Below are positions 35,465-44,921 of a stretch of DNA of 64,000 bases, in pieces. The DNA lies in assembly GCF_004770055.1 (NCBI RefSeq), contig NZ_RQEP01000005.1:1240001-1304000 (forward strand), read 5' to 3'. The notes beneath the pieces were generated by a model. The model saw only the letters and a program-made list of their open reading frames with translations, did not search any database and was not told where the DNA came from. Both the position numbers and the translations under genes were made by a program. This DNA comes from Leptospira semungkisensis. Its GTDB lineage: Bacteria; Spirochaetota; Leptospiria; Leptospirales; Leptospiraceae. The number at the start of each line of letters is the position of its first letter. The stretch's first letter is position 1.

Positions 35465-37540
35465 TTATTTTAAAGTAAGGGATCCTTTTAAGGAATGGAA
35501 TTTTTCGTTCGGTAATTTACCTTCTCCGCCTTCAGAAAGGGAAGGTTGGATCGAAAGTACAAAATACATATCGACTTCTCCTTTTCCTTTAGCCTGGATC
35601 TTTCCTCTGTGTTCGCACACGAAGAAATCTTTTACTATTTCATACGTTGCGCCGGAGATATTGACATAGCCTGCCTTGCCGGAGGATTCCATTCTACTCG
35701 CAGTATTGACTGCATCTCCCCAAACGTCATACGCGAATTTATCTGATCCTATGACTCCGGAGGTTACCGGACCAGTATGAATGCCTACTCTTAATTCCCA
35801 GAAAGGAAGACTCTGGGCCGCTTTGCTCTCGGCGATTTGCTTCATAAAATTCTGAAATTCTAAACCTGCCAAACAACTGTCCACTGCATGGGAGAAGTTT
35901 GCGCTTGGGATCCCTCCAGCGCACATGTACGAATCACCGATGGTTTTCAATTTTTCCAATCCTCGATCGGAAACCACCGAATCGAATTTAGAAAAGCAAG
36001 CATGTAGATTCTCTACCAAAGCAGCAGGTAACATTTCCTCTGCGGTCTTTGTAAATCCTACGAAGTCGGTAAAGAGAATAGTGGCAGAGTCATAATACAC
36101 TGGCGAAACAGTTCCCTTCTCCTTTAATTCTTCTGCGACTGTTTTTGGAAGAATGTTCAAAAGCAATCGATCACTTTTGGCTCTTTGTATCTCTGCTTCG
36201 TTACGAGCTTCTACAGTGCGGTCTCTTTCTTCCGATAATTCTTTCGTTCTTTCGATGACCTTTTTTTCCAAATGCAATGATAACTCTTCGCTCGTATTGA
36301 AGGCCTTTGCGACCCTTCTTCCAAGCATCGCTGCGTTGGAGAACGTTAGTAAGAATAGACCCGCTGGAGTAAGATATCCCGGACCTATATGATAAAGATA
36401 GAATATGAAGTCGTTGATAACGGATGCAAAGAATAATACCAATCCTGATAACATGAGCAATGCACCGTCTTCCTCTTTGAAGGAAGCTATGATCAGAACA
36501 ACGATCGCGTATGATCCACCTGTCGCGATCAAAATCTGGTAGAATGGAAGAGTATGCGAAAACAGTGCAGGCGGCAGTACTATTACGGACACACAAATAG
36601 ACAAAGACAGGATTAGAATTGCGATGATTCCGGATTTATGGAAACGATTCGGAAATAATCTGCGGACGAAGAGAGCCATGATAGGCACTCCCAAATAGAA
36701 GGCCAAATATTCAGCCTTGATCATGATGACCCAAGGGACAAAGGGTACGGCCTCTCCCAAGAATCTTTCTCCACTTAGAAGAACTCTCATTGTGATCGTA
36801 AGGCAAATGAGAGAGAACCAAAGCGTCTCAGTGTCTTTTTTTCTGTAAAAGAATAAGCCCATGTGGTAGAGACCCATGATGAGTAATGCCCCAGCAAGAA
36901 ATGCGCTTGTTAACCTCAATCTATCTCTTGCTCCAAAGATCTTTGTAGCTTCTCCCAAGATTATGGGCATCTGAAATCCGCCGTTCCTATGGACGTGATT
37001 AGAGACATGCACGACCACCTGTACTTCCGTACGAGGAGAAACAGGAGAGGTTTGAGGAAGATATTCGGCACGTTCCTCGGCTTCCGAAGTGCCTACGATT
37101 CCGTTGCCAGCGACCCTCTGCCCGTTCCAATAAATATCGTATGCGGAGCCTTGTCCGTCATCTACTCGGATCGCTAAATTAGGTGAATTCTCCGGCAAGA
37201 GTAACGTTAGACGATATGTCGCCTGCCCGATCGGGCTTGCAGGCTTTCCATCCACCTCGTAACCATTCCAAAGTCCAGGGATCGATATCAGTCCTGTAGG
37301 ATGAGGGACTTCTTCTTCCTCAAAGATATGAGCCGGAATGAGTTCCATCCAATAGAATTGCCAGTCTCCGTTGAGCTCTGCGCTCCCATCCTTCTGAAAA
37401 TCCCAATCCCTCAAATCTAGGATGCCGTCTTTTGCGGTCGGAAAGTGCCGCCTAGAGGAATCCGCACAGGAGAAAATGAACAAACTGGAAACCAGAGCGA
37501 TAATAAGAAAGGAGTGAGTTTTTAAAGGAAAACGGAGCAT
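35465..37540 (-). CDS. Class III adenylate cyclase with 7TMR-DISM sensor
   Basis: A 691-aa membrane cyclase. A signal peptide ends at Cys25 (I-F-S-C), so the N-terminus may be lipid-modified. A periplasmic jelly-roll-like domain (about 40-200) is followed by seven membrane helices (7TMR-DISM, about 210-400), a coiled coil, and the cyclase domain (about 486-665). Metal-binding Asp492 (F-T-D-F-V-G-F) and Asp536 (I-G-D-S-Y-M) are present. The base-selecting pair Lys532 and Asp in F-A-Y-D-V-W-G points to ATP rather than GTP. Its sensor half resembles that of the hybrid kinase at 49.9-52.4 kb. Confidence 0.92.
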   Translation of the reverse strand: MLRFPLKTHSFLIIALVSSLFIFSCADSSRRHFPTAKDGILDLRDWDFQKDGSAELNGDWQFYWMELIPAHIFEEEEVPHPTGLISIPGLWNGYEVDGKPASPIGQATYRLTLLLPENSPNLAIRVDDGQGSAYDIYWNGQRVAGNGIVGTSEAEERAEYLPQTSPVSPRTEVQVVVHVSNHVHRNGGFQMPIILGEATKIFGARDRLRLTSAFLAGALLIMGLYHMGLFFYRKKDTETLWFSLICLTITMRVLLSGERFLGEAVPFVPWVIMIKAEYLAFYLGVPIMALFVRRLFPNRFHKSGIIAILILSLSICVSVIVLPPALFSHTLPFYQILIATGGSYAIVVLIIASFKEEDGALLMLSGLVLFFASVINDFIFYLYHIGPGYLTPAGLFLLTFSNAAMLGRRVAKAFNTSEELSLHLEKKVIERTKELSEERDRTVEARNEAEIQRAKSDRLLLNILPKTVAEELKEKGTVSPVYYDSATILFTDFVGFTKTAEEMLPAALVENLHACFSKFDSVVSDRGLEKLKTIGDSYMCAGGIPSANFSHAVDSCLAGLEFQNFMKQIAESKAAQSLPFWELRVGIHTGPVTSGVIGSDKFAYDVWGDAVNTASRMESSGKAGYVNISGATYEIVKDFFVCEHRGKIQAKGKGEVDMYFVLSIQPSLSEGGEGKLPNEKFHSLKGSLTLK

Positions 37541-37647
37541 AGATCAATCGAACAGATGAAGGGTAGAAACCGACTTCTGCGAGCTTTTTTTCATGGAAAC
37601 ACTTATACTTTTTGGGAATTGGTCGATGGAAATAACAGGAGGGGACT

Positions 37648-39588
37648 ATGCCCGCATTCTCGATACCGGGATTAAGTTCCGGCCAGGACACAAACCAGAT
37701 CGTAAAGAAGCTTGTGGAATTGGAATCCAAGCCGATCCGTCGTCTGGAAAGACAGAACGGATATAATCAGGCCCAAGTAAAGGCTTGGAACGATCTCAAG
37801 ACCCTGACCACTGACCTCCAAAATAAGACCAGAGAAATCACATCATTTACCGCGCCATTTGCGACCAAGGCAATTGTATCCGATCCGGAAGGCGTAATTA
37901 CGGGCGACGCGGCTCGTTCTGCAAGTAGCGGAAAGCGCAAGATAGAAGTGAAGGAGCTCGCCACCTTCCATCAAATCTCCGGAGATCCGATCGACTCCGA
38001 GAGAAAGATCCCTGCAGGAACTTTCAAGATCCTTTCCGGAGAAAATGAGAAGGAGATCGAATTTCCAGGTGGAACCATCCGCGATCTATATCTTTCCATC
38101 CGCACCGGCGCTGCAGGAATCGTTCAGCCAACCACTGTAAAAGTGGACCAAGATAAAACAGTATTAACTCTCGCTGCTTCTCAATCAGGCAAAGACAATC
38201 AATTGAAGTTCGATGATCCGAACGGTGTCTTAAAGGCCGCCGCTCTTGTGGGAGGAATGCTTCCTCAGGATCCTCCTCAAGTCTTTCCTTTGCCTTGGGA
38301 GCCTGGACAGACGAACGCATTTCAACCCGAGAAATATGGAATGGATGCGACTGCAAAGCCTGTCTTTATTCCGGCTAACGCAGAGAAGAAGGAACCGTCC
38401 AAGGTAAAACTAAGCGCCAAGCAAGCCTTTCAGTTCCATGTGGATGCTAAGGAAGGAAAGAAGGGAGCAAGAATAGAAGCCACTCTTTCCGAACCATTGG
38501 AAGAAGGAGAGACGATCTCTCTAGGAGTTCTCTACGACCAAGATGAACAAGACAAGATCTTATTAGAGACCGCATATCATAAGGAAGGCAAGGTCCGAAT
38601 TACTTTGAAATCATCTATGGAAGGGAAAAAGATCCATAAGGTGATCGTTGTCAATCAAACCGGAAAAGAGAAGGAATTCTCCAGTTTCAGATTTGTTCTT
38701 CCTGCAGAGTTCAACGGAGCGAAGCCCGCAAAGACTATAGTGGAAGCAAAGGACGCTTCCTTTACAGTGGACGGGATAGAGGTCACTCGCCCTAAGAACG
38801 AAGGACTGACCGACGTTCTGGACGGAGTGCTGCTAAACTTAAATAAGAAGAGTGAAGGACCGGTTACCGTCGACATCAAAGTGGATTCCGCAAAAGGAAT
38901 CAAGATGGTCAAGGAATTCATAGAAGCATATAATAATGTACTAAAATACTCTAAGGATGCAACCGCAGTCAATAAGGAAAGCGGTACTTCCGACGCTAAG
39001 CTAGAGGATCCGGATATTACTCGGTCTTTTTGGGAAGGAAAAGGTAAAACTGGAATTCTTGCAGGAGAGAATTCTGTCATTCGACTGATTGCTGGAATGA
39101 AAACCATAACCACTTCTTCTTTTCCTGCATTGGGGAACTCTGAGATCAGGACACTTGCGGACGTAGGAATTTCCACTGGAGAAGTAGGAAGTAAATGGGC
39201 CGATATCCAGGAAGGATATCTCGCATTAAACGAAGCAAAGCTCTCGGCTAAATTGGCTGAGAATCCGGATGCAGTTCGAAATCTATTCGCGCAGGACACG
39301 AACTCGGATGCAAGAATGGATACGGGTGTCGGGATCGACCTTGTTGAGCATCTGAAGCCTTATACTCAGTATGCAGGTGGTTTGGTCACGAGCAAGATCA
39401 AACTCTTAGAAGAACAGGTCTCGGATAATAATAAGAAAATTAAGAATTTTGAATCTCACCTTCTAAGCTATGAGAAGAAGTTAAAAGAGAAATTCTTGTA
39501 CATGGAACAAGGTGTCGGAAGGAACAAAGCCGTTGGCTCTTATCTCAGCAATAACCTGAGAAGCCAGGGCGGAGACGACGGTAAGTAA
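37648..39588 (+). CDS. fliD: Flagellar filament cap protein FliD (HAP2)
   Basis: Caps the growing endoflagellar filament in the periplasm and helps flagellin fold. The N-terminal I-P-G-L-S-S-G-Q-D-T-N-Q-I-V-K-K-L-V and the C-terminal coiled coil are the conserved FliD_N and FliD_C ends. The 646-aa length is larger than the enterobacterial protein because of an expanded middle domain (about 200-420). Start ATG 37648 has GGAGGGG about eight bases upstream. It forms a pair with the gene that starts 30 bases downstream behind a perfect GGAGGA. No fliS or flaG is present nearby. Confidence 0.93.
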   Translation: MPAFSIPGLSSGQDTNQIVKKLVELESKPIRRLERQNGYNQAQVKAWNDLKTLTTDLQNKTREITSFTAPFATKAIVSDPEGVITGDAARSASSGKRKIEVKELATFHQISGDPIDSERKIPAGTFKILSGENEKEIEFPGGTIRDLYLSIRTGAAGIVQPTTVKVDQDKTVLTLAASQSGKDNQLKFDDPNGVLKAAALVGGMLPQDPPQVFPLPWEPGQTNAFQPEKYGMDATAKPVFIPANAEKKEPSKVKLSAKQAFQFHVDAKEGKKGARIEATLSEPLEEGETISLGVLYDQDEQDKILLETAYHKEGKVRITLKSSMEGKKIHKVIVVNQTGKEKEFSSFRFVLPAEFNGAKPAKTIVEAKDASFTVDGIEVTRPKNEGLTDVLDGVLLNLNKKSEGPVTVDIKVDSAKGIKMVKEFIEAYNNVLKYSKDATAVNKESGTSDAKLEDPDITRSFWEGKGKTGILAGENSVIRLIAGMKTITTSSFPALGNSEIRTLADVGISTGEVGSKWADIQEGYLALNEAKLSAKLAENPDAVRNLFAQDTNSDARMDTGVGIDLVEHLKPYTQYAGGLVTSKIKLLEEQVSDNNKKIKNFESHLLSYEKKLKEKFLYMEQGVGRNKAVGSYLSNNLRSQGGDDGK

Positions 39589-39618
39589 GAAATCATAAGG
39601 ATAAACGGAGGAATCACC

Positions 39619-40587
39619 GTGGAAATATTCGTAAACGATCAGAAATTGGAAAGTGCCTTCGAGAATGAGAAAAACCTAGGAGAGGTTTTCGATGCAGTAG
39701 GCCGTTGGGTGGAATCAAACGGTAAATTCCTGCTCTCCTGCTTAGTAGACGGAGAAGAATTCCAAGCGGGAACAATGCGTGATTCTTCCATCGCGAAAGC
39801 GAATAAGATGGAATTTTATGTAGGAGAAGAGTTGGATATTCTGATCAGCTCCTTGAATGAATTAGATTCTTATGTGGACAAGGTTGGGACCACCTTGTTA
39901 GGCAGAGATAGCCTTACCGAAAAAGAAACAAAAGAACTCACAGATGGAATGTATTGGATCAAGACTCTTCTGGATTCTGCGGGCAAGCTCTTGAAATTGA
40001 AGTATGATCAGATCAAGCCAATGGGTACCGGAAACACGGTGGAAGAGATCATGAGCGCTCTTCAATCCAAAGCAGGAAAATTAGAAGGAACTGCAGCTAT
40101 CGAGGAATTTTTGGAATATCTGAGAGATATGAAATTATTCGTGATGGATCTGGTTGCAAGGGCTTCCGTACTGGATCTGGATCTTCCTATCTTAAGAGAG
40201 ATCTTGGATACTTTCATTAAGGCTCTTCCTGCATTGAAGGAAAGTTTCGTAAAAGTAAATGAAAGCTACCAATCCGGAAAGGATGAGGTTGCTACTCATC
40301 TTCTGACCCAATCCGTATCTCAGATCAACGTATTACTGACTTCGTTTATCACTCTTAGACAAAAGCTTCCTGGCATGGACTTCTCCAAGATCCAGATTGC
40401 AGAAAGGACTTTTGAAGAGAAGACAAACGATCTGAATGATACTCTTGCTTCGGTAGCTCTTGCCTTAGAAGAAAAAGATATTATTCGTGCCGGAGATATC
40501 ATCGAATACGAGATCCCTGCAGTTTTAGATGAGCTTCTTCCATTCTTGGAAAAAGTAAAAGAACAAGCGGATTCTTTGGCAGTTTAA
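39619..40587 (+). CDS. Helical protein of unknown function encoded after fliD
   Basis: A 322-aa acidic, almost wholly helical cytoplasmic protein without signal peptide. GTG 39619 is chosen because GGAGGA lies six bases upstream. The first ~75 residues look like a small alpha/beta domain (M-E-I-F-V-N-D-Q-K-L at the start); the rest has heptad-like patterns. I recognise no family. Its place is where fliS is often found, so a cap or filament export chaperone is a candidate role, from position only. It ends overlapping the convergent phosphatase gene by four bases. Confidence 0.75.
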   Translation: MEIFVNDQKLESAFENEKNLGEVFDAVGRWVESNGKFLLSCLVDGEEFQAGTMRDSSIAKANKMEFYVGEELDILISSLNELDSYVDKVGTTLLGRDSLTEKETKELTDGMYWIKTLLDSAGKLLKLKYDQIKPMGTGNTVEEIMSALQSKAGKLEGTAAIEEFLEYLRDMKLFVMDLVARASVLDLDLPILREILDTFIKALPALKESFVKVNESYQSGKDEVATHLLTQSVSQINVLLTSFITLRQKLPGMDFSKIQIAERTFEEKTNDLNDTLASVALALEEKDIIRAGDIIEYEIPAVLDELLPFLEKVKEQADSLAV

Positions 40588-42383
40588 GCCGATTCGGAGA
40601 TCTCTAAACAGAACAGAGTTAGATCGTCCGTCATGATCCCGTCCCCAAAAGATTCCGAATAGGAAACTAGGGAACGGATGAGTCCGTCAGAATCCTGGTA
40701 GGAGAGTTTCTTGACTGCTTCTACCAGGGTTGTATTGCCCATGGGGATCCCTTTGGAACCTCTTACCTCGAATAATCCGTCAGAATAAAGTAAGATTCTA
40801 TCTCCCGCCTGCAATTGGATCTGATAATCCTCTAGGATTGGAGTTCCTACTGCGAGTAGAACTCCTCCTTTTCCCGGTAGATCCAGTGTCTCTCCCTTTC
40901 TAAGCAAGAGTCCAGCGTGATGACCTGCATAACTATATTCTAATATTAGAGTTTTAGGATCGAACCTAAGATACATGGCCGAAATGAAATGCTGGGTGAC
41001 AACGGACGAAAGAAGATCGTTCGTAAACAATAAGCCTTCCTTGGGCTTACTGCCTTTTCTGGAGACTACATTGAAAGAGATGGAGGCCATCGCTGCAACC
41101 ATAGCGGATGAGATCCCGTGACCGGAAACATCCGCAAAAAGGATCTCGATCTTTCCATCTACACTTTCTGCGCAGTTGAGAACGTCTCCTCCTACATGAT
41201 CATACGGCCTGAAATAAGAGAAGATCTTGAACTTTTCCGAATCCGGAAAAGTCCGAGTAGTGATCGTATTTTGCACTTCTCTCGCTATATCCAGATCTCT
41301 GACTACTCTGGAATAGAGCATGTTGATCTTTTCCGAAGCTTCTTTCTTTTCAGTAATGTCTCTCAGGACGTAGACCTTGCCCAGATCTCTTCCTGAAATA
41401 GGGATCTCGGACTTGGACACTTCCAAATATACTGGGCCGGTTGAATAGATGGTTTCGTCATCGATCCGGATCTCTTTCGCAGGAGACTCGCTCTTCTTCT
41501 TGAAGTCCATGCGAGTGAAAGGCTTTCTTGTAAATCCATCCAGAAAGTTTCCGAGATCCAATTTCTCAGGAGCAGAAGAAGATTTAGAAAATCCTAATAT
41601 TTCCTTTGCGCTTTCATTCCAATACAATAATTCATCCGCTGTCGAGAGTAGAATCACGCCCTCTCTTAATTTCGAATAGAGTTGTAGAGCTATCTTTTCT
41701 AATCGGATTTCCAAGAAACCGTACTTTGCAATCGCTATAAATACGCAGAGAGATTGGATTACGCTCGCGCTTCCACTTAGAGGAGGGTAATGCAGATCTC
41801 CTTGAGAAAGGATCCTAGGTAGGATTGTAGTCAAGAAACCGAGTATAGACGTGAGAAATGTACCAAAGGCCAAGAGATAACATTGCTTTCTGAAACCTAT
41901 CTCTTCTTTTCTAGATTCATAAAGCAGAAGAAAGATCGCATAAACTGCGGGAGTGACGATAAGAACATTTACTCCGTACACATACAAAGGACCAGGAAGG
42001 AGCATGTCTCCCCAATATTTTCTTTCTACTCCCCCGATGATCCAGTCAGTAGTGAGAGTGATCGGAAAGATAGCTAATGCCAGTCCTCTCAATAGATAGA
42101 GAAGAATATTAGGATTCTTTGATAAAAATGCGAATACGAATTCTAAGAAAAGTGTTCCCGCCAGTAACCAGGAAATGGAACTTATCTTGAAGATCCAAGG
42201 CATCCAATGAATGGGCAAGAAGGACCAATACAGAACAATGGAAATGATCCAAAGGCTTAAATCTCCCGCGTAGAGTAGGTAGAGATGAACTACTCTGTGC
42301 TTTCCTTTTAAGGCGAGCACATAGGTGAATAAGGAGAGATTTAAGAACAGGGCTAAGAGAGGAACGATCAGATACGGATTCAT
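40584..42383 (-). CDS. Membrane SpoIIE-family phosphatase with PAS domain (copy B)
   Basis: A 599-aa PP2C-type serine phosphatase. Seven or eight membrane segments fill residues 1-225 (histidine-kinase-like 7TM sensor), a PAS domain follows (about 230-350), and the phosphatase domain is at about 380-595. Metal-ligand Asp residues are in H-V-G-G-D-V-L, F-A-D-V-S-G-H-G and near the end in M-T-D-D-L-T-L. It would dephosphorylate STAS-type antagonists. Its ATG overlaps the stop of the upstream paralogue (ATGA), and the two are about equal in layout, so they arose by tandem duplication. Confidence 0.92.
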   Translation of the reverse strand: MNPYLIVPLLALFLNLSLFTYVLALKGKHRVVHLYLLYAGDLSLWIISIVLYWSFLPIHWMPWIFKISSISWLLAGTLFLEFVFAFLSKNPNILLYLLRGLALAIFPITLTTDWIIGGVERKYWGDMLLPGPLYVYGVNVLIVTPAVYAIFLLLYESRKEEIGFRKQCYLLAFGTFLTSILGFLTTILPRILSQGDLHYPPLSGSASVIQSLCVFIAIAKYGFLEIRLEKIALQLYSKLREGVILLSTADELLYWNESAKEILGFSKSSSAPEKLDLGNFLDGFTRKPFTRMDFKKKSESPAKEIRIDDETIYSTGPVYLEVSKSEIPISGRDLGKVYVLRDITEKKEASEKINMLYSRVVRDLDIAREVQNTITTRTFPDSEKFKIFSYFRPYDHVGGDVLNCAESVDGKIEILFADVSGHGISSAMVAAMASISFNVVSRKGSKPKEGLLFTNDLLSSVVTQHFISAMYLRFDPKTLILEYSYAGHHAGLLLRKGETLDLPGKGGVLLAVGTPILEDYQIQLQAGDRILLYSDGLFEVRGSKGIPMGNTTLVEAVKKLSYQDSDGLIRSLVSYSESFGDGIMTDDLTLFCLEISESA

Positions 42384-44128
42384 TCGGAACCGATCTCCAG
42401 GGCCAGCATGGCTAGATCGTCGTTATGTTTTCCATTCCCGAAATCCAAGGCTCTTTTATGTGCTGCTTCTAATAAGAAACGGGTGTCTTGGTCCGCCATC
42501 GTGCTGATCCAAGATAGAAATTCTTCGTAACCGAGTATTTCTCCTAGCTGATTTTTCACTTCGTATAGACCGTCTGAGTAGAATAAGAGACGATCCGAGT
42601 GGGTCAAATCGAAACTATAATCGTTCAAGTGCAATTCTTTGATTGCAAGTAGGATCCTTCCTTCTCCTTCTAATGGGAGCACGCTACCGTTTCTCAAGAT
42701 CAGGATCGGATGGTGGCCTGCGTAGGAAAATTTCACTCTGCTCTCTTTAGGATAAAAGCTTGCATATACCGCCGAGATATGGTGATGCAATACCACTTTA
42801 GAAAGCATATCATGAATTTCTGATAGACTTTCCGCGGGAGAGAGAAGTTTATCCGATACGATCTGAAAGGCTATGGAGAGCATTCCCCCGACCATCGCAG
42901 AAGCGATCCCATGTCCGGAGACGTCTGCAAATAATATATCCACTCGATCCGAATCATGCTCTATCACTCTTAGCATGTCTCCTCCCACTTTGTCTATGGG
43001 CTGAAAGAAGGAGTGGATCTTATAAGAGTCCTTGTCCGGAAATTTCTGAGTGATGATAGAAGCCTGAGTGACTCTCGCAATCTCTAAATCGTTTACTATC
43101 TGAGAATAGAGCTGATGTATCTTTTCTTGCGAGGCTTTTCTCTCTGTGATATCTCTAAGTAGGTAAAGAATTCCAGATTCTTCGTCAGTGATCTTGATTT
43201 CGGAAAGAGTCAGTTCTACGAATTGAGGTACTGTCTTTTTCGAAAGCTGATAATCTCTTGGAAAATGATCTTGGTCCTCTCTATAACCTCCAAAGTATTC
43301 TTCCGGACGAAAGAATCCGTCTTTAGAAGGAGAACCATCCAGAATAGAGATCGCAGCTTGGTTAGCAAAAAAGAATTCGTGGTTCTCTTTGGTGAGAACG
43401 ATCCCATCATGAATGTCTCTGAACAATTCAACCGCGATCCTTTCTAGACTGATATTGAGAAATCCATACCGAGTGATCGCAACGAAGATGAAGATTGCTT
43501 GAATGGTAATGGAAATCGGTGTCAAGGGAACGAAAAGATATCTACCTTGCTCATCCAGATTAAATAATTCTGTGTAAGCGCTGATCGCAAGAGCGAAACT
43601 AGAACCAGCTATCCAAAGATTCAATTGGATCTTGATCTTTTTCTGTCTGGTCTTAGATCTTTCTCGGATGAGAAGTACTAGTCCCCAAATTGCAGGAAAG
43701 CTAACAGCGATCGTACTTAAGGGAACAAATAGGATTCCAGGTAGAAGTTCATAACCCCAGTCATACAAGACAGAGCCTTTGATGACTAGATCAGTCGAAG
43801 CGGTGAGTAAGATCGTCGCCAGAACAAAGAATCTGAAGAAGGGAAGGGCTATTGTCGAACGAATGTTTAAAAATCTATAAACCGTTTCTAATAATAAAAG
43901 TCCTACAGGCAGCCAAGTAAAGCAGGTAAGCTTGAAGATCGCAGTCATCCATTCGGGAGGAAGCATTCCCCAATAGAGAATAAAACAAATCTGCCAGAGA
44001 TTTAAGAAGAATACGAAGCGAAGGAAATCCCGGATAACGGCGCTTCTGAACCTCCTTGCAAAAACGTAAGAAATTAAAAGAGTATTCGTGATTAGAGCGC
44101 TTATTGGCAGAAATAGGTAATAATTCAT
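42380..44128 (-). CDS. Membrane SpoIIE-family phosphatase with PAS domain (copy A)
   Basis: A 582-aa paralogue of the gene just downstream with the same order: membrane sensor (about 1-225), PAS (about 235-340), PP2C phosphatase (about 365-580). The ligand motifs are K-V-G-G-D-M-L, F-A-D-V-S-G-H-G and N-D-D-L-A-M. Phosphatase parts are closely similar while the membrane parts are more divergent, which suggests two signals feeding one target class. The two STAS proteins in this window (6.7 kb and 46.5 kb) are candidate substrates. Confidence 0.92.
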   Translation of the reverse strand: MNYYLFLPISALITNTLLISYVFARRFRSAVIRDFLRFVFFLNLWQICFILYWGMLPPEWMTAIFKLTCFTWLPVGLLLLETVYRFLNIRSTIALPFFRFFVLATILLTASTDLVIKGSVLYDWGYELLPGILFVPLSTIAVSFPAIWGLVLLIRERSKTRQKKIKIQLNLWIAGSSFALAISAYTELFNLDEQGRYLFVPLTPISITIQAIFIFVAITRYGFLNISLERIAVELFRDIHDGIVLTKENHEFFFANQAAISILDGSPSKDGFFRPEEYFGGYREDQDHFPRDYQLSKKTVPQFVELTLSEIKITDEESGILYLLRDITERKASQEKIHQLYSQIVNDLEIARVTQASIITQKFPDKDSYKIHSFFQPIDKVGGDMLRVIEHDSDRVDILFADVSGHGIASAMVGGMLSIAFQIVSDKLLSPAESLSEIHDMLSKVVLHHHISAVYASFYPKESRVKFSYAGHHPILILRNGSVLPLEGEGRILLAIKELHLNDYSFDLTHSDRLLFYSDGLYEVKNQLGEILGYEEFLSWISTMADQDTRFLLEAAHKRALDFGNGKHNDDLAMLALEIGSE

Positions 44129-44280
44129 AAACCCGAACGCACCGGGGCATCCTAACCGAATCCTGATTACGGATCAATCCCGAATGACTTGGCGACGGGG
44201 CTTTTTGAGGGCCAAAAAGAGCGTTTGGATAGGCTAGAATTTATTGAAAAAAGACGTCCGCGGTTTTCGGAAAATGATTT

Positions 44281-44321
44281 GCGTTAGACGACATTGAGTC
44301 TATCATTGGCGCGACTAACGC
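44281..44321 (+). promoter_or_regulatory. Alternative-hairpin leader candidate
   Basis: GCGTTAG (44281-44287) can pair with CTAACGC (44315-44321), and TAGAC (44285-44289) with GTCTA (44298-44302). The two pairings share TAG and exclude each other. They lie 50-90 bases before the next start codon. A switch is a guess; the 241-base gap also holds the divergent promoters. Confidence 0.25.
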
Positions 44322-44369
44322 TTCGAAACACGGGCTTTAAATCAAAGTGAATATGGGGGAGGGGATTCT

Positions 44370-44921
44370 TTGGAAGCTATAGAAACTCAATCTCCCTACT
44401 TCACGCGAGAGTCCGGCCTTCCACTTTTGAAAGAGGCTCCCATATTATCCCTGAAGGGGATTTCACTTACTCCGATTTGCGTCTGCCCTCAATGCGGGTC
44501 CGAAAACAAAACTCCATGGGCAAAGTCCAGAGGTCGCTTAAGGGATTGGGCGGCATTTTTGGAAGAAGTTAGATTCGTAGTTTGCACGAACGAATCTTGC
44601 ATGGCCAATTTTACTTTAGGGTATTTATTAGAATTCCCAAAAGGAACAATCACATTAAATAAATCGAATCTACTCAAGGCGATGGTTTCTTGGTTCGAGG
44701 AATTTTCGGGCCAACCTCTTCCATTAGCAGAAGACGGGGATACTGAGGACCTGAGATGGGATCCTTTTTTTCACGCAGTCCCGAATTGGGCGGATCATAT
44801 TCCAATAACCTTATTTACGAATATATTACGTTATACCCCTCCTAAAGACTTAGAAGGCATCTTATTGGGGAGAAAAGGAATTTCGCTATTCGGGGGATTT
44901 CCGATCCGCTGCGTGATCTGA
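44370..44921 (+). CDS. Hypothetical protein with CxxC zinc-finger-like motifs
   Basis: A 183-aa cytoplasmic protein. C-V-C-P-Q-C-G at about 31-37 and C-T-N-E-S-C at about 72-77 suggest one zinc site in the first half; the second half has no known motif. TTG 44370 is chosen because GGGGGAGGGG lies upstream at the right distance. It abuts the end of ribF on the other strand. I do not recognise the family; Leptospira-specific is likely. Confidence 0.7.
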   Translation: MEAIETQSPYFTRESGLPLLKEAPILSLKGISLTPICVCPQCGSENKTPWAKSRGRLRDWAAFLEEVRFVVCTNESCMANFTLGYLLEFPKGTITLNKSNLLKAMVSWFEEFSGQPLPLAEDGDTEDLRWDPFFHAVPNWADHIPITLFTNILRYTPPKDLEGILLGRKGISLFGGFPIRCVI

